This document shows, one piece after another, positions 16,934-26,160 of a stretch of DNA of 64,000 bases. This stretch comes from Rhizobium sp. 18055 (GTDB taxonomy: Bacteria > Pseudomonadota > Alphaproteobacteria > Rhizobiales > Rhizobiaceae): contig NZ_CACSKD010000018.1 of assembly GCF_902706285.1 (NCBI RefSeq), positions 44,766 to 108,765 of the forward strand. Direction: 5' to 3'. The translations under genes were made by a program, and so were the position numbers. Position 1 is the first letter of the stretch; the number at the start of each line of letters is the position of its first letter. The notes beneath the pieces are model-generated. The model was not told where the DNA came from. It made no database searches and worked only from the letters and a program-made list of their open reading frames with translations.

Positions 16934-18835
16934 TCAGCGACCGCGGCGGGCGCGTCCGCCGCGTGGCTGGGCGGCCTGATCCTCGAAGAGCGAAGCCAGC
17001 TGCTCGGTCATCGCGCCGGCCAGTTCGTCGGCATCGACGATGGTCACTGCCTTGCGGTAATAACGGGTGACGTCGTGGCCGATGCCGATGGCGAGAAGCT
17101 CGACCGGAGACTTTGTCTCGATGCGATCGATGACGGCGCGCAGATGGCGCTCCAGATAGTTGCCCGGATTGACCGACAGCGTCGAATCGTCAACCGGCGC
17201 GCCGTCCGAGATCATCATCAGGATCTTGCGCTGTTCGCGCCGCGCGATCAGGCGATTATGCGCCCACATCAGCGCTTCGCCGTCGATGTTTTCCTTGAGC
17301 AGGCCTTCGCGCATCATCAGGCCGAGATTGCTGCGCGAGCGGCGCCATGGGGCGTCGGCCGATTTGTAGATGATGTGGCGCAGGTCGTTGAGGCGGCCCG
17401 GCGTTTGCGGCTTGCCATTGGCAAGCCACTGTTCACGCGCCTGTCCGCCCTTCCAGGCCTTGGTGGTGAAGCCGAGGATCTCGACCTTGACGCCGCAGCG
17501 TTCCAGCGTGCGGGCCAGAATGTCGGCGCAGGTGGCGGCCACGGTGATCGGACGGCCGCGCATCGAGCCCGAGTTGTCGATCAGCAGCGTCACGACGGTA
17601 TCGCGGAACTGGGTGTCGCGCTCCATCTTGAAGGATAGCGCCTGGGTCGGGTCGATGATCATGCGCGTCAGCCGCGCCGGATCGAGGTAGCCCTCTTCGA
17701 GGTCGAAGTCCCAGGAGCGGTTTTGCTGCGCCATCAGGCGGCGCTGCAGGCGGTTTGCGAGGCGGCCGACGGCGCCCTGGAGGTGGGCGAGCTGCTTGTC
17801 GAGGAAGGCGCGCAGGCGCTCCAGCTCGGCGGCATCGCACAGTTCTTCGGCGGTGATCGTCTCGTCAAATTCCTCGGTAAAGACGTGGTAATCGACTTTT
17901 TCGTTAAAATCGTCGAACGGCGTGTTCGGACGGCGGGTTTCGCCCGGCGTTTCCGAATCGTCGTCGCCCTCTTCCATCATGTCGTCGTCGGAGACCTCGG
18001 CACCTTCGGTCTCGCCGTCTTCCATCTGGTCGTCGGCGACTTCGCTGTCTTCGACGGGGGCTGCATCGGAGCCGGCGTCGTCATCGACTTCGTCCTGCTC
18101 CTGTTCGTCGCCGCCCGGCTTGTCTTCCTCGTTCGATTCGTCATCCTGGTCAGAATCGCTGTCGTCGTCGCCATACTCCTCGGCCATTTCCATGGCGGTG
18201 AGCATGTTGCGGATGACCTTGGAGAAGGCCTGCTGGTCGGCGATCACGTTCGAGAGGTTATCGAGTTCCTTGCCGGCCTTGTCCTCGATGAAGGAGCGCC
18301 AGAGATCGAGCACCTTGCCGGCGGACGCCGGTGGCTTCTGGCCGGTGAGCTTTTCGCGCACCATCATCGCCACGGCCTCGCCGACAGGCGCATCTTCCTG
18401 GCGTTCAATGCCTGAGAAGTTGGCCTTGGCGTATTTTTCCTCGGTCATGGAGCGCATGTTGGCTGCCATGCCTTCCATGCGCAGCGCGCCGATCGATTCG
18501 ACACGGGCCTGCTCGACGGCGTCGAAGATGGCACGCGCGTCGGAGCCCTGCGGCGCCATCGTCGCGTGCACCTTCTCGTCGTGGCAGGCAAGCCGCAGCG
18601 CCATGGAATCGCCGAGCCCGCGGGTCACCGCCAGCTCATGCGCCGTCGGGCGCTTGGAAAGCTCCGGCAGGCGAATGCGCTCGGCGGTCATTCCCGGCCG
18701 CTCGTTGGCGAAGGTCACTTCGACTTCGCTGTCGCCGGCGATGGCGCGGACGCTGCCGGTTATCGCCCGGCGCAACGGCTCCACGTCAACCGGCGAACCG
18801 GGCTTTGCTTTCGAATTGTCACCACGCGCTGCCAT
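16934..18835 (-). CDS. cobT: Cobaltochelatase subunit CobT
   Basis: 633 aa. Aerobic cobalamin biosynthesis: CobN-CobS-CobT inserts cobalt into hydrogenobyrinic acid a,c-diamide at ATP cost. The N-terminal CobT domain begins MAARGDNSKAKPGSPVDVEP, the middle (about 215-310) is a long acidic Asp/Glu linker, and the C-terminal von Willebrand A domain has the MIDAS motif DNSGSM at residues 420-425. Length is normal. It lies 12 nt downstream of cobS and directly upstream of the phytase-like gene. Confidence 0.97.
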   Translation of the reverse strand: MAARGDNSKAKPGSPVDVEPLRRAITGSVRAIAGDSEVEVTFANERPGMTAERIRLPELSKRPTAHELAVTRGLGDSMALRLACHDEKVHATMAPQGSDARAIFDAVEQARVESIGALRMEGMAANMRSMTEEKYAKANFSGIERQEDAPVGEAVAMMVREKLTGQKPPASAGKVLDLWRSFIEDKAGKELDNLSNVIADQQAFSKVIRNMLTAMEMAEEYGDDDSDSDQDDESNEEDKPGGDEQEQDEVDDDAGSDAAPVEDSEVADDQMEDGETEGAEVSDDDMMEEGDDDSETPGETRRPNTPFDDFNEKVDYHVFTEEFDETITAEELCDAAELERLRAFLDKQLAHLQGAVGRLANRLQRRLMAQQNRSWDFDLEEGYLDPARLTRMIIDPTQALSFKMERDTQFRDTVVTLLIDNSGSMRGRPITVAATCADILARTLERCGVKVEILGFTTKAWKGGQAREQWLANGKPQTPGRLNDLRHIIYKSADAPWRRSRSNLGLMMREGLLKENIDGEALMWAHNRLIARREQRKILMMISDGAPVDDSTLSVNPGNYLERHLRAVIDRIETKSPVELLAIGIGHDVTRYYRKAVTIVDADELAGAMTEQLASLFEDQAAQPRGGRARRGR

Positions 18836-18847
18836 GATCTGCTAGCT

Positions 18848-19840
18848 CTAGGCCTCCAGAACGATGTTGGCGGCACTTTCCTTCAGCTCGACGCCAAAGG
18901 CGCGCTGATAGTGTTCGGCAACCAGCGGGCGCTCCAGTTCGTCGCACTTGTTGAGGAAGGTGACGCGGAAGGCAAAGGCGAGATCGCCGAAGATTTCCGC
19001 GTTTTCCGCCCAGGTGATGACGGTACGCGGGCTCATGACGGTCGACAGGTCGCCGTTCATGAACGAGGCGCGGGTGAGATCGGCAACGCGGACCATCTTG
19101 GAGACGGTGTCGCGGCCGTTCTTGTCCTTGCCGAAGCTCTTCACCTTGGCGGCGACGATGTTCACTTCATGGTCGTGCGGCAGGTAGTTCAGGGTCGAGA
19201 CGATCGACCAGCGGTCCATCTGTGCCTGGTTGATCTGCTGCGTGCCGTGATAGAGGCCGGTGGTGTCGCCGAGGCCGATGGTGTTGGCGGTCGCGAACAG
19301 GCGGAAGGCCGGGTGCGGGCGGATGACGCGGCTCTGGTCGAGCAGCGTCAGGCGGCCGGAGGATTCCAGCACGCGCTGGATGACGAACATCACGTCAGGG
19401 CGGCCGGCATCGTATTCGTCGAAGACGAGCGCGACGTTGTGCTGGTAGGCCCAGGGCAGGATGCCGTCCTTGAATTCGGTGATCTGCAGGCCGTCCTTGA
19501 CGACGATGGCATCCTTGCCGACGAGGTCGATACGGCTGACATGGCTGTCGAGGTTGATACGCACGCACGGCCAGTTGAGGCGGGCGGCGACCTGCTCGAT
19601 ATGCGAGGACTTGCCGGTACCGTGGTAGCCGGAGATCATCACGCGGCGGTTATGGGCAAAGCCGGCAATGATGGCGAGCGTGGTCTCGCGGTCGAAGAGA
19701 TAGTCGGGATCAAGATCCGGAACATAGGCGCTGCCCTGGCTGTAAGCCGGCACGCGGATGTCGGAATCGATGCCGAAGACCTCCCTGACAGAAACGGTGG
19801 TGTCCGGAAGTTCCGAGATATCAAGGTCAATCTTGCTCAT
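18848..19840 (-). CDS. cobS: Cobaltochelatase subunit CobS (AAA+ ATPase)
   Basis: 330 aa AAA+ ATPase partner of CobT. The Walker A motif is GYHGTGKSS, Walker B is in VALVFDEYDAGRPD, and the N-terminus MSKIDLDISELPDTTVSVRE matches the family. ATG 19840 is chosen because GGAG (19846-19849) lies 5 nt upstream; the upstream frame to 19897 is not conserved-looking. Operon cobS-cobT-phytase-like gene. Confidence 0.97.
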   Translation of the reverse strand: MSKIDLDISELPDTTVSVREVFGIDSDIRVPAYSQGSAYVPDLDPDYLFDRETTLAIIAGFAHNRRVMISGYHGTGKSSHIEQVAARLNWPCVRINLDSHVSRIDLVGKDAIVVKDGLQITEFKDGILPWAYQHNVALVFDEYDAGRPDVMFVIQRVLESSGRLTLLDQSRVIRPHPAFRLFATANTIGLGDTTGLYHGTQQINQAQMDRWSIVSTLNYLPHDHEVNIVAAKVKSFGKDKNGRDTVSKMVRVADLTRASFMNGDLSTVMSPRTVITWAENAEIFGDLAFAFRVTFLNKCDELERPLVAEHYQRAFGVELKESAANIVLEA

Positions 19841-20153
19841 CATGTCTCCAAGGCGGGTGGCTGACACCCTGCCATACTGTCTCAGCCCATTTCGCAATCA
19901 TGGCGGCGAAGATTGGTCCACGCGCGCTCATGTCTGAACGTCGGCGATGCTTCTCCGGGACTGAAACGAAACCTCGGCGGCGACGAAAATCATCGCCTGC
20001 GAGCATTCTTGAACATAGTCCCGGACAAGAAACGCCGCGTCCGGAATTGGCCAAGGCATCTGTGAGACAAACGCAAGAACACGTGCCGCGGTTGCCTGCG
20101 GCCTCAGCCGATTTGGACCATACCCGATTGAAGACCAAGAGCAAGGACGGGAA
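19841..20153. other. Intergenic region upstream of cobS
   Basis: 313 bases separating cobS from the J-domain gene (both minus strand). Open frames on both strands are arginine/proline-rich shadows with no ribosome sites. I see no strong hairpin, cobalamin-riboswitch-like block or promoter that I would defend. Confidence 0.4.
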
Positions 20154-20768
20154 TTAACAAAAACCGTTCTGCTTCAATAATTGATAGGCCTGGACGACGG
20201 CGCGGAAACGCTCTTCCGATCCACGGTCGCCGCCATTGGCATCCGGGTGGTGCTTCTTCACCAGTTCCTTGTAGCGGCTCTTGATCTCGGACGACGTGGC
20301 ATTGGCTGCCAGGTTCATGGTGTCGAAGGCCTTGGCCTCCAGCGTCTTCAGCTTGCGCTGCTCGGGAAAGCGCGGGCCGCTGCTCTTGGCATCCCGGACG
20401 AAGCCGAAGGGATCGCGAACACGGGTATAGGCGCCGGAGCGCACGTCCGACTGGATCGGGCTGTCCTTGGCCGACTTGTTGACGCCGACAGTCCAGGTCG
20501 GGCGATGACCGGTGATCGCTTCCTTCTGGTAGCGGGCGATCTCGCTGTCGGAGAGGCCGGAGAAATAATTGTAGCCCTTGTTGTAGTCCTTCACATGCTC
20601 GAAACAGAACATGAAGAACTGCCCCTCGGCGTTGCGGCCGACGGGTGCGCGATGGACGCCAGTTTTGGCGCATCCGTCCCACTGACAGGTTGGCGAAGCC
20701 TGCTCGGGTTCCGGCTCGCGTTTGCGGCGGGTGCGGATGCGGTCGAAGTATTTGGAATCAAGTCTCAT
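20154..20768 (-). CDS. J-domain (DnaJ-like) protein
   Basis: 204 aa, soluble. The J domain is at the C-terminus (about residues 140-200) with KSRYKELVKKHHPDANGGDR, including the HPD tripeptide that stimulates DnaK ATPase. The N-terminal half has a CQWDGCAKTGVHRAP segment, possibly metal-binding, and FMFCFEHVKDYNKGYNYF. ATG 20768 starts the conserved MRLDSKYFDRIR; the frame open to 21107 is antisense to bolA and rejected. Divergent from bolA, 105 bp apart. Probably a specialised co-chaperone. Confidence 0.92.
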   Translation of the reverse strand: MRLDSKYFDRIRTRRKREPEPEQASPTCQWDGCAKTGVHRAPVGRNAEGQFFMFCFEHVKDYNKGYNYFSGLSDSEIARYQKEAITGHRPTWTVGVNKSAKDSPIQSDVRSGAYTRVRDPFGFVRDAKSSGPRFPEQRKLKTLEAKAFDTMNLAANATSSEIKSRYKELVKKHHPDANGGDRGSEERFRAVVQAYQLLKQNGFC

Positions 20769-20873
20769 GACGGCGCTAATTATGGGGCTCAGAATAGGTG
20801 ACGGCAAGAATTGACAAACGGGAATGTTGCAGGCTTGGTGGGAGCCCTTTTCGCAAGACAGCAAGATCGGCAC

Positions 20874-21155
20874 ATGACAGTTCAATCCTCCATCGAAGAA
20901 AAGCTGACGGCGGCATTTGCGCCAGAGCGGCTTGTTGTCATCAACGAGAGCCATCTGCATGCCGGCCACCATCCCGATGTCACCGGGGAAGGCGAGACGC
21001 ACATGCGGGTTCGGATCGTTTCGGCGATGTTTACCGGCATGACGCGGCTGGCACGCCACCGGGCGATCACCGAGCTGTTGAAGCCTGAACTGGATGCGGG
21101 ATTGCATGCACTGGCGGTCGAGCCTTCAGCGCCCGGAGAAGCGGTTCGCTGGTAG
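20874..21155 (+). CDS. BolA family protein
   Basis: 93 aa from ATG 20874. The BolA fold signatures are INESHLHAGH (conserved histidine region), GETHMRVRIVS and RLARHRAITELLKPEL. Alphaproteobacterial BolA proteins pair with monothiol glutaredoxins in Fe-S trafficking or act in stress and morphology. The Shine-Dalgarno sequence is weak. Divergent from the J-domain gene. Confidence 0.93.
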   Translation: MTVQSSIEEKLTAAFAPERLVVINESHLHAGHHPDVTGEGETHMRVRIVSAMFTGMTRLARHRAITELLKPELDAGLHALAVEPSAPGEAVRW

Positions 21156-21237
21156 GCTGACACCGCGTCATATGGGCGCGGTGCAGCATTTCTCCAAGGG
21201 TTTGGGGTCTCCAAGAGTTTCGGGCGGATTTCCTGGC

Positions 21238-21717
21238 TCAACGAATCAGGAGTGCGGTCGCGTAGAGGCCGAAGCCGAAGACAGTGTGGGCGACGAGGCC
21301 GAGGAAGCGTGACTTGGTGGGGTTCGGTGTCTTCGACGCCGCCCAGCCGATGCCGAGGCCGGGCTGCAGCAGGAACCAGCCGCCGGCGATGGTGACGATG
21401 CCCCAGATCCAGGCGGGCAGGAAGGTCGGGGTCGCCAGCCAGCCGGGGCCGGTGATGACGACCAGCAGGATGCCGTACAAAATGCCGACAGCGTAGTGGA
21501 AGATCCAGCCGAGCGCCTGTTCGTTCCGATAGGGCGATGCTTTGCCGATGTCGTCGTGGAACACCTTGCCCTTGCCGAGATGCCAGACCCAGCGGCCGAC
21601 CGGCGCCCAGTTGGGCATCGCACCACCTGTTGCCTTGGCGAGGATGACCGCCCAGATGTCCATCAAAATGGTTGCGCCGATGCCGATGACGACAGAGCGC
21701 CAGAAAATATCAAACAT
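21238..21717 (-). CDS. DUF2938 membrane protein
   Basis: 159 aa with four hydrophobic segments. The pattern MFDIFWRSVVIGIGATILMD, GWIFHYAVGILYGILLV and AHTVFGFGLYATALLIR matches the DUF2938 family of small inner-membrane proteins of unknown function. It sits 74 nt downstream of the CorC-like gene on the same strand. ATG 21717 has no strong ribosome site. Confidence 0.87.
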   Translation of the reverse strand: MFDIFWRSVVIGIGATILMDIWAVILAKATGGAMPNWAPVGRWVWHLGKGKVFHDDIGKASPYRNEQALGWIFHYAVGILYGILLVVITGPGWLATPTFLPAWIWGIVTIAGGWFLLQPGLGIGWAASKTPNPTKSRFLGLVAHTVFGFGLYATALLIR

Positions 21718-21791
21718 ATCAAATCCATGATGCTGCTGCCCGCCGGGCTCCTCCCGCAGCGTGCAATTGGTGATGGGACGTCGATGGAAGA

Positions 21792-23102
21792 TCAGGTCGG
21801 GTTGACCTCGTTCTCCTCGGCCGGGCGGATGCGCAGTCTGGTAATGCGGTTCTTGTCGCGCTTCATGACGATGAAACGCTTGCCGTAGAAGGTGAAGGCC
21901 TGCCGCTCCTCGGGAATGGTCATCGATTCGTGGATGACCAGACCGGCAATGGTCGTTGCTTCCTCGTCGGGCAGCTGCCAGTCGAGCGCACGGTTGAGAT
22001 CGCGGATCGGCACGTTGCCATCGACGACGATCGAGCCGTCGGCCTCCTGGCGTACGCCCTGCATCTCGATGTCATGCTCGTCGGCAATGTCGCCGACGAT
22101 CTCTTCGAGAATATCCTCAAGCGTGACGATGCCCTGTACCTCGCCATACTCGTCGACGACGACGGCGAAATGCTGCTTGCGGCGCAGGAATGCGTTGAGC
22201 TGGGCTTCGAGATTGGTGCTGTCGGGCACGAACCACGGCTTCTGGGCGATCTTGACGATATCGAGCTGTTCCGGCTCGGCATTGCGCTCGGCCAGCGCCC
22301 GCAGCAGGTCCTTGGAGTGGACGACGCCGATGATGTTGTCGGTGGAGCCGCGCCAGAGCGGCATGCGGGTAAACGGGCTGTCGAGAATGGTGCGGACGAT
22401 GACCTCGGGCGGATCGTCGGCATTGATGCCGCGCATCGCCATGCGGTGGACCATGATGTCGGAGAGTTCGAGTTCGCTGAGATCGAGCACGCCGCCGAGG
22501 CGGTCGCGGTCGGCTTTCACCACAGAGCCCTCGCGGTGCAGCAGATCGACGGCGCCGCGCAGCTCCTCGTGGGCCGAGAGCATCGACACTTCGCGCGAAA
22601 GGTTGATGCCGAACAGCGACAGGATCCAGCGGACGATCATGTTGACGAAGGAGGAGACCGGGCCGACGACGGCGACGAAGGCCTTCACGGCAGGGGCGAC
22701 CTTCAGCGCGAACTGTTCGGGGATCGAGATTGCCCAGCTCTTCGGCAGCACTTCGGCGAAGATCACCAGGATGACGGTCATCGCGAGCGTTGCCAGCGCC
22801 ACGCCCGAGTTGCCGAACAGGCCGAGGAACAGGCTGGTGGCGATCGACGAGGAGAGAATGTTGGCGAGGTTGTTGCCGATCAGCAGCGCGCCGATCAGCC
22901 GGTCGCGGCGCTCGATCAGCTGGCGGACCATGCCGGCGCGCTCTTCGCCGTTGGCTTCCAGCGTGTGGATGCGGCTGCGCGAGACAGCGGTCAGCGCCGT
23001 CTCCGAGCCGGAGAAGAAGGCCGACATGAGGACGAGGGCCACGATGGAAAGGATTTCCGGCCAGTATGCGGAAAGGGATGCCAGCGTGCCTTCGAGGGTC
23101 AT
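21792..23102 (-). CDS. HlyC/CorC-family transporter (CNNM plus CBS domains)
   Basis: 436 aa. The N-terminal CNNM/DUF21 membrane domain (about 1-200, four hydrophobic segments) carries AFFSGSETALTAVSRSRIH. A CBS pair follows at about 210-340 (MVHRMAMRGINADD, IVTLEDILEEIVGDIADEHD) and a C-terminal CorC_HlyC transporter-associated domain at about 355-430. Family members are linked to Mg2+/Co2+ export; the hemolysin name is historical. The ATG overlaps the aroB stop by 4 nt, making it the third gene of the aroK-aroB operon. Confidence 0.93.
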   Translation of the reverse strand: MTLEGTLASLSAYWPEILSIVALVLMSAFFSGSETALTAVSRSRIHTLEANGEERAGMVRQLIERRDRLIGALLIGNNLANILSSSIATSLFLGLFGNSGVALATLAMTVILVIFAEVLPKSWAISIPEQFALKVAPAVKAFVAVVGPVSSFVNMIVRWILSLFGINLSREVSMLSAHEELRGAVDLLHREGSVVKADRDRLGGVLDLSELELSDIMVHRMAMRGINADDPPEVIVRTILDSPFTRMPLWRGSTDNIIGVVHSKDLLRALAERNAEPEQLDIVKIAQKPWFVPDSTNLEAQLNAFLRRKQHFAVVVDEYGEVQGIVTLEDILEEIVGDIADEHDIEMQGVRQEADGSIVVDGNVPIRDLNRALDWQLPDEEATTIAGLVIHESMTIPEERQAFTFYGKRFIVMKRDKNRITRLRIRPAEENEVNPT

Positions 23103-24229
23103 TGCGGGTGCTTTTCCTTGAGGAAGCTCAACACTTCGGATGCCGGGACGTCATTGGCGACGAAGGATTGGCCGATGCCGCGGGTGAGGATGAAGGTGAG
23201 CTTGCCGCCCTTGACCTTCTTGTCCTGGGCGATCGCATCCATCAGCACGTCTGCGGGCGGGAGCGCGCCCGGGATTTCCGACATGCGGGTCGGCAGGCCG
23301 ACTTCGCGCAAGTGATGCTCGACGCGGCGGGCATCGTCAGGACTTGCGAGGTTCATGCGGGCGGAGAATTCATGGGCCAGCACCATGCCGATCGACACAC
23401 CCTCACCGTGGACAAGGCGGGCGCTGTCGTAGGCGGTGGCGGCTTCCAGCGCGTGGCCGAAGGTGTGGCCGAGATTGAGCAAAGCGCGCTGGCCGTTCTC
23501 GTGCTCGTCGGCAACCACGACGTCGGCCTTGGCCTGACAGCTGGCGGCAATCGCCTCGATGCGGGCGGAGCCGCCCGAGAAGACCGACTTCCAGTTGGCC
23601 TCAAGCCAGGCGAAGAATTCCGGCTTGTCGATCAGACCATACTTGGCAACTTCGGCATAGCCGGCGCGGAATTCGCGTTCGGAGAGCGTGTTCAGCACAT
23701 CTGTATCGGCGAGCACCAGATCGGCCTGATGAAAGACGCCGATCAGGTTCTTGCCGTGGCGGCTGTTGATGCCGGTCTTGCCGCCGACCGAGGAATCCAC
23801 CTGCGATAGCAGCGAGGTCGGCACCTGCACGAAGCGGACGCCGCGGCGCACGATGCCGGCGGTAAAACCGGAGAGGTCGCCGATGACGCCGCCGCCGAGT
23901 GCGATGACGTAATCGTTACGCTCGATGCGGGCTTCGAGAACCTTGTCGCAGGCGGTGATCAGATGTTCGAAGCTCTTGGTCTTCTCGCCGGCCGGCAGCA
24001 CCAGGCTGGCGGAGGCGATGCCGGCGGCGTTGAGGCTTTCGACCAGCGCTTCGAGATAGAGCGGCGCGACGTTCTCGTCGGTGATGATGGCGGCCTTGCG
24101 GCCCTTGAGACGTGACGCGATTTCGGCGCCGGCGCGCGCAATCAGGCCGGGGCCGATCAGGATGTCATAGGCGCGCTCGCCAAGCGGCACGTGAACCTTG
24201 CGGTCGGTGGAGGCGGCAATCGCGGTCAT
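23099..24229 (-). CDS. aroB: 3-dehydroquinate synthase
   Basis: 376 aa, second step of the shikimate pathway (DAHP to 3-dehydroquinate, NAD and a divalent metal). Motifs include ALGGGVIGDLSGFTAG, RFVQVPTSLLSQVDSSVGGK and the metal-ligand histidines in LGHTFGHALE. ATG 24229 shares one base with the aroK stop (TGATG), and its own end overlaps the CorC-like gene by 4 nt, so the three genes are translationally coupled. Confidence 0.97.
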   Translation of the reverse strand: MTAIAASTDRKVHVPLGERAYDILIGPGLIARAGAEIASRLKGRKAAIITDENVAPLYLEALVESLNAAGIASASLVLPAGEKTKSFEHLITACDKVLEARIERNDYVIALGGGVIGDLSGFTAGIVRRGVRFVQVPTSLLSQVDSSVGGKTGINSRHGKNLIGVFHQADLVLADTDVLNTLSEREFRAGYAEVAKYGLIDKPEFFAWLEANWKSVFSGGSARIEAIAASCQAKADVVVADEHENGQRALLNLGHTFGHALEAATAYDSARLVHGEGVSIGMVLAHEFSARMNLASPDDARRVEHHLREVGLPTRMSEIPGALPPADVLMDAIAQDKKVKGGKLTFILTRGIGQSFVANDVPASEVLSFLKEKHPQ

Positions 24230-24816
24230 CAGGCTGCACTTTCGGTTCGGGAAGCGATCACGGCTTTCAGCACTTCCTCGGCCATCTGTTCCTTGCGCAC
24301 ATCGCGCGACATGACGGTGAGGTCGGCCAGCTCGTAGATCGGGTATCGGGCGTTCATCAGGCTTTCCAGCGTCTGCTTCGGGTTTTCGGTCTTCAGCAGC
24401 GGGCGGGTGTCGCGCTTGTTGACGCGTTCCCACAAGACATCGAGCTCGGCCTTCAGCCAGACGGAGACGCCGCCCCGCTTGATATGCTTGCGGGTACGGT
24501 CGTTGATGAAGGCGCCGCCGCCGGTGGAGACGACACGCGGACCGCCCTTCAGCAGCCGCTTCATCACCCGGCCTTCGAGCGCGCGGAACTCGTCTTCGCC
24601 GTAGGACGCAAACAGTTCGGTGACCGACATGCGCGAAACGCGCTCGATTTCGGCATCGCTATCGACGAAGGGGATGCCGAGCTGGGTGGCGACAATGCGG
24701 CCCACCGAGGACTTGCCGGCGCCCATCAGCCCGACGAGGATCAGGTTGCGCGAACCAAGCGCAGCGCGAGCTCTGTCTCTCAGGCTATCGGCAACGATCA
24801 GAACTGGGTCGTTCAT
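24229..24816 (-). CDS. aroK: Shikimate kinase
   Basis: 195 aa from ATG 24816 (a GTG at 24828 is an alternative). It phosphorylates shikimate at O3. P-loop LVGLMGAGKSSVG, shikimate-binding FVDSDAEIER, the conserved STGGGAF and the RPLLK lid are all present. First gene of aroK-aroB-corC. The 146-nt gap to the divergent small ORF at 24963 should hold both promoters. Confidence 0.97.
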   Translation of the reverse strand: MNDPVLIVADSLRDRARAALGSRNLILVGLMGAGKSSVGRIVATQLGIPFVDSDAEIERVSRMSVTELFASYGEDEFRALEGRVMKRLLKGGPRVVSTGGGAFINDRTRKHIKRGGVSVWLKAELDVLWERVNKRDTRPLLKTENPKQTLESLMNARYPIYELADLTVMSRDVRKEQMAEEVLKAVIASRTESAA

Positions 24817-24962
24817 TGGTCCATTCACACTTTGTTTGCGAACGGTATCGACAAATGCAGGTGTAGCGTCAAGTCGGGGGCAAGGGAATCATGGTTCAAA
24901 AGCCGCTTCTTGCACTTGCAAACAGGCTTCTTCATAAAGAAGCGAAGCCAGGGAGTTGTTGA

Positions 24963-25139
24963 ATGCCAAGTCTGTTCCGATTTCTCGCCGTTTTGGCGGT
25001 CATCGCCGGAGCGATATACGGAACGATGTGGGCGCTTGTGACTTTCGTCGAGCCGAATGAGCGCGACGTGACGATCCGCATTCCTTCCGAGCGGATCAAT
25101 CCGCCCTCCACCGGTGCCATCAGCCCGGCCAAGAAGTGA
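24963..25139 (+). CDS. Small single-pass membrane protein upstream of xerD
   Basis: 58 aa, MPSLFRFLAVLAVIAGAIYG at the start, one transmembrane segment, then a charged tail with RIPSERINPP. GGGAG (24951-24955) lies 7 nt before the ATG, and a small hairpin GCTTCTT/AAGAAGC (24926-24943) is in its leader. It ends 4 nt before xerD, so it is probably translated from the same mRNA. I recall similar short ORFs at this position in other rhizobia, but the function is unknown. Confidence 0.78.
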   Translation: MPSLFRFLAVLAVIAGAIYGTMWALVTFVEPNERDVTIRIPSERINPPSTGAISPAKK

Positions 25140-25143
25140 TGCG

Positions 25144-26097
25144 ATGAGGGATCTCAGTCGCGTTCACGTCGAATCCTTTCTCGAGATGATGAGCGCCGAG
25201 CGGGGAGCTGCGAAGAACACGCTGACCTCCTACGAACACGATCTCGACGATCTCCATTCGTTTCTGAGCGGCCGCAGCGTGCGGCTGACGGAAGCGGCGT
25301 CGCCTGATCTTTCCGCCTATCTGGCATCGCTCGCAGCCCAGGGCTTCAAGCCGTCGTCGCAGGCCAGGCGGCTGGCGGCGATGCGGCAGTTCTACAAATT
25401 CCTCTATGCCGAGGGCCTGCGCACCGACGATCCGACCGGCATTCTCGATGCGCCGAAAAAGGGCCGGCCGCTGCCGAAGACGATGGGTGTCGACGAGGTC
25501 GGCAGGCTGTTGGAGCAGGCCGAGCAGGAGGCGCAGGACCCGGCCGCCGGGCAGCTGCAGCGGCTGCGAATGCTGGCGCTGCTGGAGCTGCTCTATGCCA
25601 CCGGCATGCGCGTCAGCGAGCTGGTGTCGCTGCCGGCACGGGTGCTCGATCAGGAGGGGCGGTTTCTGATCATTCGCGGCAAGGGCAACAAGGAACGGCT
25701 GGTGCCGCTGTCGCAATCGGCGATTGCCGCACTCAAGCTTTACGGGTCGATGATGGCAGCCGAGAACGCGGCGGCCAAACATCCACAGGAAAGCCCGTGG
25801 CTGTTTCCGGCGGCCTCGAAAGAGGGGTATCTGGCGCGGCAGGTGTTTGCGCGGGATCTGAAAAACCTTGCGATCCGGGCGGGGCTGACCCCATCTATGA
25901 TCTCGCCACACGTGATGCGGCACGCCTTTGCGAGCCACCTGCTGGCCAACGGCGCCGACTTGCGCGTGGTGCAGGAACTGCTTGGTCATTCGGACATTTC
26001 CACCACACAAATCTACACGCATGTGCTGGAAGAAAGGCTCCAACAACTGGTGCAAACGCATCACCCTCTTGCCAAACAGGCGAAAAAGCAGGAATAG
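25144..26097 (+). CDS. xerD: Site-specific tyrosine recombinase XerD
   Basis: 317 aa. It acts with XerC at the chromosomal dif site to resolve dimers. An N-terminal core-binding SAM-like domain (about 5-95) precedes the catalytic domain, with R156 in GMRVSELVSL, K180, H256 and R259 in PHVMRHAFASHLL, H282 in LGHSDISTTQIYTHV, and the nucleophile Y291. ATG 25144 gives the family N-terminus MRDLSRVHVESFLEMM; the frame open upstream overlaps the small ORF. Confidence 0.95.
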   Translation: MRDLSRVHVESFLEMMSAERGAAKNTLTSYEHDLDDLHSFLSGRSVRLTEAASPDLSAYLASLAAQGFKPSSQARRLAAMRQFYKFLYAEGLRTDDPTGILDAPKKGRPLPKTMGVDEVGRLLEQAEQEAQDPAAGQLQRLRMLALLELLYATGMRVSELVSLPARVLDQEGRFLIIRGKGNKERLVPLSQSAIAALKLYGSMMAAENAAAKHPQESPWLFPAASKEGYLARQVFARDLKNLAIRAGLTPSMISPHVMRHAFASHLLANGADLRVVQELLGHSDISTTQIYTHVLEERLQQLVQTHHPLAKQAKKQE

Positions 26098-26160
26098 GAC
26101 CGGCAACAAAGGGCGCACGAATGAAATATGCGCTCGGCACAAGGAACGGAAACGCACCTC

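Noticed and set aside
19900..20157. 85-codon arginine-rich frame upstream of cobS
   Set aside because: No ribosome site, no domain, and an overlapping equally long frame on the other strand.
20779..20807. Promoter for the J-domain gene (TTGCCG-N17-CATAAT on the minus strand)
   Set aside because: The implied start site would be only about 4 nt before the ATG; too weak to list.
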